A DNA stretch of 64,000 nt. Source: Mycobacterium terramassiliense (GTDB taxonomy: Bacteria; Actinomycetota; Actinomycetes; Mycobacteriales; Mycobacteriaceae). Numbering within the stretch: position 1 is the first letter of the stretch; every line of letters starts with the position of its first letter. The position numbers and the translations under genes are program-made. Below are positions 58,749-64,000 of this stretch, one piece after another. The stretch spans positions 536,693 through 600,692 of the forward strand of contig NZ_LT717701.1 of the NCBI RefSeq assembly GCF_900157385.1, given 5' to 3'. The notes under the pieces are model-generated. The model ran no database searches. It was not told where the DNA came from and worked only from the letters and a program-made list of their open reading frames with translations.

Positions 58749-59909
58749 TCAGGTAGGCCCGCCGCTGGTCAGGCCCCGAGCCACCTGCAATTCGCTATCC
58801 CGGAAGGGCCGGCCATCGGGTTGCAGAAGGTCATGGAACCACACCTTCGGGGGCGCCGCATACGGATGGTCCCAGGAGTCCCACGGGAAATAGGTCTGGG
58901 TCTTGCCGGCGACCAAACCCCAGTTGAAGGCGCCGACGTTGCGCCGCTTTGCGATGGGCAGGATCGCCTCGATGGTGCTGCCCTGCGGCCGGGCCATGTA
59001 CTCCGTGCAGATGATCGGTCGCCCCAGCGGCGCAAGCTCGGCGATCCGCGACTCGAAGCCGGCGGGCTCGGCATACGAGTGAAAGGTGATCACGTCAGCG
59101 TTGTTGAGTTGGATGTCGCTGATCGGGCTGTGGCCCCCTTGCTCGCCCTGATCGGCTCCGCGCCACACGCCGCTCGTCAGAGGTTGGCTGGGGTCGACCG
59201 CGCGGGCCCACCGGAACACCTGGGGGAGCAGGTCGGCGACGAGCTCCAGCTTGTCTTTTCTCTCCACCTTTTGGTACACGCGCGCCGGGTTGTCGGGCTC
59301 GTTCCACATGTCCCAGCCCAAAATCCGGTTGTCACTGCGGAATTGGGTCAACACGCTCGTCACGTAGTCATGCAGGACGCGGGTATAGCTGGGATCGCCG
59401 AGGCGTTCGGCGCCGGGGCTCTGCACCCAGCCCGAGTTGTGCACGCCGGGCCTCGGCGCCCGTTGCGGACCCATTTTGGGGAACGGGTCCCAGCACGAGT
59501 CGAAGAAGACGAACAGCGGCCTGATGCCATGGCTGGCCGCGACGCTGACGAACTGCGCGAGGCGATTGTGGAAGCCGCGGGCGTCCTGGGCCCAGAGCTG
59601 ATCGTGCAGAAAGACCCGCACGCTGTTGAAGCCGTAGGCACGGGCCCAGCCCAGCTCGGTGTTGATGCGTCGCAGGTCGTAGGTGCCCGGCTGGAACATC
59701 TCGAGCTGGTTGATGGCGGTGGACGGGATGTAGTTTGCGCCGACGAGCCATCCCTGCGCTTGGTACCAGCGATTGGCGCGGTCGGGTGACCACCGGATCA
59801 CCTCACCGGAGGAGCGGGGTGCCGGTTCCGCCGAGGCGCGGGGGGCGTGGGCCAGCGCCGTGCCCGCCGCCAGCAGCAAGGGGATCTTGAGGGCCGTTCG
59901 ACGGTGCAC
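58749..59909 (-). CDS. Secreted GH5-like glycoside hydrolase
   Basis: 386 residues. MHRRTALKIPLLLAAGTALA with an AHAPRASA end is a twin-arginine-like signal peptide. The TIM barrel has GWLVGANYIPSTAINQLEMF, FNSVRVFLHD, acid/base Glu 204 in WDMWNEPDNP and nucleophile Glu 303 in PIICTEYMARP, all in GH5-type order. Substrate could be a beta-mannan or beta-glucan, possibly host-derived or of the cell's own capsule. It is transcribed away from the 60.1-kb gene; the 200 bp upstream show no clear motif. Confidence 0.85.
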   Translation of the reverse strand: MHRRTALKIPLLLAAGTALAHAPRASAEPAPRSSGEVIRWSPDRANRWYQAQGWLVGANYIPSTAINQLEMFQPGTYDLRRINTELGWARAYGFNSVRVFLHDQLWAQDARGFHNRLAQFVSVAASHGIRPLFVFFDSCWDPFPKMGPQRAPRPGVHNSGWVQSPGAERLGDPSYTRVLHDYVTSVLTQFRSDNRILGWDMWNEPDNPARVYQKVERKDKLELVADLLPQVFRWARAVDPSQPLTSGVWRGADQGEQGGHSPISDIQLNNADVITFHSYAEPAGFESRIAELAPLGRPIICTEYMARPQGSTIEAILPIAKRRNVGAFNWGLVAGKTQTYFPWDSWDHPYAAPPKVWFHDLLQPDGRPFRDSELQVARGLTSGGPT

Positions 59910-60110
59910 GATCTGACGATAAATTTCGCGGGGCCGCCTCCCCGGTATTTGGCCAGCGAGTCGCCGAGGAGCTTATCGGCCCTTCGGCAATTGTTATCTT
60001 GTTGTGACCTAGCGGCATTCACGCGCGGGGTCCGGTGGTGCGTTGTGGCCCTTGGGGTGCGACCGCGACGGGCGCCAAGACCGTTGTGCGCCTAGTGAAA
60101 ACGGGCACAC

Positions 60111-60494
60111 TCAGATGCCGAATGACTGCGGCGACCACTCATCTACGACAAGGGGTAAAGAGACCACCGAATCGCCGCACGAAACGTCGATCACCCAGCG
60201 GCCGTCAAACGGCAGCCGCGTCTCGATCGGAAAGAAGGCAAAACCGGGAAATTCCCCGACGGCGGCTTGTGGCGCTTCGAACGACGTGTGTTGAGTGGCG
60301 TCAAGCGTCGGAGGCTTCATTTCCACGTCGATCCGGCGTTCCGAATCCTCGCCATCGGGCAGCGTCAGCACGACGAGGACAACCCGGGCTACCCGGTCGG
60401 GCCCCACCGTGAATTTGGACAGCACGCCGCCCTGCACGTTGAGTTTGTTGTCGACCGTCGCGGCCGCTTCCGCCAGGAAAGCACCGGTAAGCAT
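60111..60494 (-). CDS. Conserved hypothetical (DUF6941-like)
   Basis: 127 residues from ATG 60494: GAFLAEAAATVDNKLNVQGG, then VLSKFTVGPDRVARVVLVVL, beta-rich, ending VSLPLVVDEWSPQSFGI. I know the type as a small conserved actinobacterial protein (DUF6941) without known function. No signal peptide or membrane span. GTG 60497 is an equally possible start. Confidence 0.65.
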   Translation of the reverse strand: MLTGAFLAEAAATVDNKLNVQGGVLSKFTVGPDRVARVVLVVLTLPDGEDSERRIDVEMKPPTLDATQHTSFEAPQAAVGEFPGFAFFPIETRLPFDGRWVIDVSCGDSVVSLPLVVDEWSPQSFGI

Positions 60495-60606
60495 CACACG
60501 CAGAAGGTACCGCTTAGCAGGGCCGATTGGGTACCGGATGGCATTGCCCGTAACGGATGCCAAAAGATCCTTCAAACTTCGCGCCGGGGAGCGCGATACT
60601 AATCGC

Positions 60607-60993
60607 GTGCCTGATCGCAATGTGCTCGGCGGTCCGCTGGAACCGTGCGGCACGGAACCTCTTACCGGTTACTACCGCGACGGCTGTTGCTCGACCGGTT
60701 CGGAGGACCTCGGCCGGCACACGATCTGCGCGGTGATGACCGCCGAATTCCTGGAACACCAGCGTTCCATCGGCAACGACTTGCTGACGCCGGTTCCCGA
60801 GCTTCGGTTCCCCGGGCTGTTGCCCGGCGATCGCTGGTGTGTCACCGCGCTGAACTGGCTCCGAGCGCATCACGACGGGTGCGCCGCGCCCGTGGTGCTG
60901 GCCTCCACCCACGAGCGCACGCTCGAGGTGGTCCCGCTGGAGGCGCTGCAGGAGCACAAGGTCGACGTTCCCGACGACCTGGCCAACCTGTAG
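60607..60993 (+). CDS. DUF2237 family protein
   Basis: 128 residues. NVLGGPLEPCGTEPLTGYYR, DGCCSTGSEDLGRHTICAVM, then FPGLLPGDRWCVTALNWLRA and CAAPVVLASTHERTLEVVPL match DUF2237 well along the whole length. Conserved Cys and His suggest metal binding. Function unknown. GTG 60607 fits the family start. Divergent from the DUF6941-like gene with a 112-bp promoter gap. Confidence 0.88.
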   Translation: MPDRNVLGGPLEPCGTEPLTGYYRDGCCSTGSEDLGRHTICAVMTAEFLEHQRSIGNDLLTPVPELRFPGLLPGDRWCVTALNWLRAHHDGCAAPVVLASTHERTLEVVPLEALQEHKVDVPDDLANL

Positions 60994-61048
60994 AACTCCC
61001 GGCTTGCTGCGGTAACTTCGACGCAGTCGAAGTCGAGGAGGCGGGCGC

Positions 61049-62317
61049 GTGGGTCATGCGGTCGGCGACGTGGACGACATCGACTTCGACGATCTGACGT
61101 CGCCCCGGCTGACCGATGTCCAGCGTCAGATTCTGGAATTCACCGAAGCCAGGCGCGTCGACTTCGACATCGACCGGATGCTGGCCGAAGCGGTCGAGCA
61201 GGCCGGCGCAGACGACCTCGACGACGGCGACGGGTTCGGTGAGCGACTGGCCGCGCACGTGGCGGCGATCGAGGCGGACGAAGGGCTGACCCAGCTCACC
61301 CGCACGTCACTGCGGCAGCGAGTGGTTCGCCTGCTGCGCAACCGGCTGTCGCTGGTCGAGCTCATCAGGCGCTATCCCGAAATCGAGTCGATCGCGATCG
61401 AAAAGCCCTTCATCGTGGTCGGGATGCCGCGATCCGGTACCACGCACCTGGTGAACCTCATCGCCGCCGATCCGCGCCGGCGCGCGCTGCCCTACTGGGA
61501 GAGCCAGGAACCGATTCCCGCCCGCGGCCAGGGCCCCGACATCTTCGGGGTCGACCCCCGCTACGCGCGGGCGAAGTCCGAGCACGACGCGCTCATGGCC
61601 AGCGCGCCGGTGGTGGCCGCCATGCACGACCGGTTTCCCGAGGCGATCGAGGAGGAGGTCGAACTGCTCGACCTTGACCTGGCCGCCTATGTCCTGGAAT
61701 GGCATGCGCGCGTGCCCGATTGGCGCGACTACTATCTCGCGCTCGACCAGAACCGGCACTACCAGTACCTGAAGAAAGTCCTGCAGGCGCTGACCTTCCT
61801 GCGCGGTCCGCGGACCTGGGTCCTGAAAAGCCCGCAGCACTGCGAGCAGCTCGGCCCACTGATGGTGACCTTCCCCGACGCGACGGTGGCCTTCACCCAT
61901 CGCGACCCCGTCGCGGTGGTGCAGTCGGCGATCACGATGATGGCCTATTCCGATCGGCTGCGCCGCACCAGCATCGACCCGGGCTGGCTGCTGGACTACT
62001 GGAGCGACCGGGTGCAGCGGTTGCTCGGCGCATGCGTGCGCGACCGGGACCTCGTTCCCGCCGAGCGCAGCATCGACATCGGCTTCCACCACCTGGGCGG
62101 CAACGAGATGCCGTTGCTGGAGCAGCTATACCAGCGCGGCGGTGTCGAGCTGACACCGAAGGTGCGGGGGCGCCTGCAGCAGTACCTGCAGGGCAACCCG
62201 CGGGGCAAGCACGGTCGCATCCGCTACGACCTGCGGCGGCACTTCGGCATCTCGCCCGACGAACTGCGCGGGCGCTTCGGCTTCTACTTCGACAGGTTCG
62301 ACGTCCGCCCCGAATGA
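61049..62317 (+). CDS. Sulfotransferase-family protein
   Basis: 422 residues. The PAPS 5'-phosphosulfate loop is VVGMPRSGTTHLVNLIAADP (about 121-140); the 3'-phosphate region is FPDATVAFTHRDPVAVVQSA. N- and C-terminal helical extensions are as in mycobacterial Rv3529c-type sulfotransferases. Possible substrates are lipids or hydroxylated small molecules. GTG 61049. It heads an operon with a metallo-beta-lactamase-fold gene and an SDR; its stop overlaps an in-frame ATG of the next gene. Confidence 0.85.
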   Translation: MGHAVGDVDDIDFDDLTSPRLTDVQRQILEFTEARRVDFDIDRMLAEAVEQAGADDLDDGDGFGERLAAHVAAIEADEGLTQLTRTSLRQRVVRLLRNRLSLVELIRRYPEIESIAIEKPFIVVGMPRSGTTHLVNLIAADPRRRALPYWESQEPIPARGQGPDIFGVDPRYARAKSEHDALMASAPVVAAMHDRFPEAIEEEVELLDLDLAAYVLEWHARVPDWRDYYLALDQNRHYQYLKKVLQALTFLRGPRTWVLKSPQHCEQLGPLMVTFPDATVAFTHRDPVAVVQSAITMMAYSDRLRRTSIDPGWLLDYWSDRVQRLLGACVRDRDLVPAERSIDIGFHHLGGNEMPLLEQLYQRGGVELTPKVRGRLQQYLQGNPRGKHGRIRYDLRRHFGISPDELRGRFGFYFDRFDVRPE

Positions 62318-62331
62318 AGGAGACATCAGCG

Positions 62332-63567
62332 ATGGAACCCCTCTATCGCAGCAGACCCGGCGCCGACGCCCTGCGCCCGGCGGCCGCCGAGAAGGCCGAC
62401 CAGATAGCGCCGGGACTGTGGTGCTCGCCGGGCCTGTCGAACGCCTACCTGCTGACCACCGCCGATGGCCGTGTCGTCGTCAACACCGGGATGGGGTTCG
62501 AGGGACCGGTGCATCGCGCCAACTTCGACGCCGTCGACCCCTCCCCGGTGCGCTACATCATCTTCACCCAGGGCCACGTCGACCACGTCGGCGGCCTGGA
62601 CAGCGTGCGCGATCCCGATACAACCGTTGTCGCGCAAGCGAACTGGACCACGTGGCGCGACGACAACGAACGGCTTATCCCGTACCGCGCCGCCCGCAGC
62701 GCGTTCGCCTTCAAGGACAAGCTGGCGACGGGAATCCAAGCCATCCAGCGCCGTCTCGGTACGACGCGGCTGGCCGGCCAGAGCGTCCCCGTCGTCGACG
62801 TCGAATTCGAGGATACGTTGACCCTGCAGGTCGGTGGCCGGCGGATCGAGCTGATCTCGGTGCCCGGCGGGGAGACCACCGACTCGCTGGTGGTGTGGCT
62901 TCCCGACGAACGGATATGCCTGTGTGGAAACACCTTTGGCCCGGTGTTCGGGCATATCCCCAACCTCGTGACGATGCGCGGTGACCGGTACCGGGACGCC
63001 CTGACGGCGATCGCATCGGTCGAGCGGGTGCGCCAGCTGGAACCCGAACTCCTGGTGACCGGCCACTTCGACCCGATCGCCGGCAAGGAGCGCATCAACG
63101 CCGAATTGACCCGGCTGCGCGACGCGGTCCAATACATCCACGACCAGACCGTCGCCGGGATGAACGCGGGCAAGGACGTCCGGACCCTGATGCGCGAGAT
63201 CACCTTGCCCCCGGAATACGAAGTGGGCCAGGGCTATGGCAAGGTCGCGTGGGACGTGCGCGCCGTCTGGGAGAACTATTCGGGCTGGTTTCATCACCGG
63301 TCGACCACAGAGCTGTACCCCATTGGGTTCGACGCCGTCGCCGCCGACGTGGTGGAGCTGGCCGGCGCCGACGCGCTGGTGGACAAGGCGCGCACGCACC
63401 TCGAGGCGGGTCGGGCGCTGCACGCCATCCACCTCGCCGAGCTCGTGCCCGCCGAGCACGCGGGCGCGCGCGAAGTGTTGCACAGGGCGCATGAAACGCT
63501 GCTGGCCGACAGCACCAACTTCTGGGAAAGCGCCTGGCTCACAAACCAATTAGCGAGGAACTCATGA
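62332..63567 (+). CDS. Metallo-beta-lactamase-fold hydrolase with altered metal motif
   Basis: 411 residues. The fold and the C-terminal helical domain (YEVGQGYGKVAWDVRAVWEN, YSGWFHHRSTTELYP) resemble the alkylsulfatase family at 41870. The HxHxDH metal motif reads TQGHVDH, with Gln 80 instead of the first His; His 82, Asp 84 and His 85 remain, and LVTGHFDPIAG supplies a late His. Next to a sulfotransferase, a sulfate-ester hydrolase or lactonase role is plausible. AAGGAG lies 9 bp before ATG 62332; ATG 62314 overlaps the previous stop. Confidence 0.83.
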   Translation: MEPLYRSRPGADALRPAAAEKADQIAPGLWCSPGLSNAYLLTTADGRVVVNTGMGFEGPVHRANFDAVDPSPVRYIIFTQGHVDHVGGLDSVRDPDTTVVAQANWTTWRDDNERLIPYRAARSAFAFKDKLATGIQAIQRRLGTTRLAGQSVPVVDVEFEDTLTLQVGGRRIELISVPGGETTDSLVVWLPDERICLCGNTFGPVFGHIPNLVTMRGDRYRDALTAIASVERVRQLEPELLVTGHFDPIAGKERINAELTRLRDAVQYIHDQTVAGMNAGKDVRTLMREITLPPEYEVGQGYGKVAWDVRAVWENYSGWFHHRSTTELYPIGFDAVAADVVELAGADALVDKARTHLEAGRALHAIHLAELVPAEHAGAREVLHRAHETLLADSTNFWESAWLTNQLARNS

Positions 63568-64000
63568 CGGCGCGTGTCACCTTCGACTTCACCGGGACGG
63601 CGGTGCTGATCACCGGCGGCACCAGCGGTATCGGGCACGCCACCGCGACGCTGTTCCGCGACGCCGGCGCCTCGGTCGCCATCACCGGGACCAAACCGAC
63701 CACCGCGGACTACGAGGCCGATCTGTCCGGGATGGCCTATCACCAATTGCAGATCACCGAGGAGAAGTCGATAGACGCACTCGCGCAGAAGTTCACCCGC
63801 CTCGACGTGCTCGTCAACAACGCCGGCGCGAATTTCCCCGGCGGCCTTGACGAGTCGAAGCCCGAGGGGTTCGACGCGTCGGTGGCGCTCAACCTGACCG
63901 GTCCGTACCGGCTCACGGTCGCCCTGTACGCGGCGTTGAAGTCGTCGGCCGCGGCCGGGGGCGCCAGCGTGGTCAACCTGGCCTCGATGTCCGCGCTGCG
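63564..64000 (+). CDS. Short-chain dehydrogenase/reductase, partial
   Basis: The first 145 residues are present; the gene runs off the window end. Cofactor motif LITGGTSGIGHATATLFRDA, then NNAGANFPGG and VVNLASMSA with the catalytic Ser; the Tyr/Lys pair lies beyond the edge. ATG 63564 overlaps the upstream stop (ATGA), so the three genes are translated as a unit. Confidence 0.88.
   Translation, partial: MTARVTFDFTGTAVLITGGTSGIGHATATLFRDAGASVAITGTKPTTADYEADLSGMAYHQLQITEEKSIDALAQKFTRLDVLVNNAGANFPGGLDESKPEGFDASVALNLTGPYRLTVALYAALKSSAAAGGASVVNLASMSAL

Overview
The window looks like high-GC mycobacterial chromosome, most likely from a slow grower related to the M. avium complex. The gene order follows, in reverse, the M. 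tuberculosis block from about Rv3789 down to Rv3752c: galactan export (rfbD/glfT1/rfbE), pafE, lipE, echA21, hisC2, tcrXY, lpqH, proXVWZ, tyrA and tadA. Genus and gene identities come from recognising proteins by eye; no database search was run.

Layout. 1-10333: cell-envelope and proteasome genes (a GtrA-like fragment, a Gre-factor homologue, a pterin-synthase-like protein, an SOS-boxed 13E12 HNH gene, the galactan ABC exporter with GlfT1, PafE, a GT-C membrane protein, a PLP-fold protein lacking its lysine, a quinone reductase). 10371-15289: tRNA-Ser(TGA), a lipE-echA21 pair, a DinB-like protein, a GXWXG/DUF4334 protein with hisC2, tRNA-Ser(GCT) and tRNA-Arg(ACG).

15256-32937: an integrated phage-like element of about 17.7 kb in the 3' end of tRNA-Arg(ACG), bounded by a perfect 35-bp direct repeat. 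Its leftward operon is repressor, integrase and a frameshifted DUF3800 gene. Its rightward operon has Xis, a chain of small genes joined by stop/start overlaps, a P-loop replication-type protein with GTACAC repeats, and a WhiB. A leftward two-gene cassette follows: a RelA/SpoT-fold alarmone synthetase and an 85-aa partner, behind a strong palindrome. Next is a tape-measure gene with an NlpC/P60 domain, broken by a 49-bp tandem duplication, and then three or four leftward genes next to attR. I recognise no terminase, portal or capsid gene, so the element looks like a defective prophage or a satellite. The RelA/SpoT cassette is the best candidate for an anti-phage or toxin-antitoxin system.

32938-48887: a Gly-rich repeat peptide, a GNAT acetyltransferase, hypotheticals, an aminoglycoside-phosphotransferase-fold (APH) protein, a TIGR00027 methyltransferase, a phage-lysin-like GH25 gene outside the att sites, a SigF-type promoter with two small envelope genes, tcrXY, lpqH, an alkylsulfatase, and an acyl-CoA operon (quinone reductase, TetR, acyl-CoA dehydrogenase, SDR, APH). 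48884-57974: a methyltransferase, a histidine phosphatase with APH, LapA-like, the proXVWZ osmoprotectant importer, a glycolipid-binding-like protein, tyrA, the TadA partner protein with tadA (start region altered by a 7-bp repeat), and tRNA-Ser(CGA). 57975-64000: a WhiB4-like regulator, a GH5-type secreted glycosidase, two small conserved proteins, and an operon of sulfotransferase, metallo-beta-lactamase-fold protein and SDR that runs off the end.
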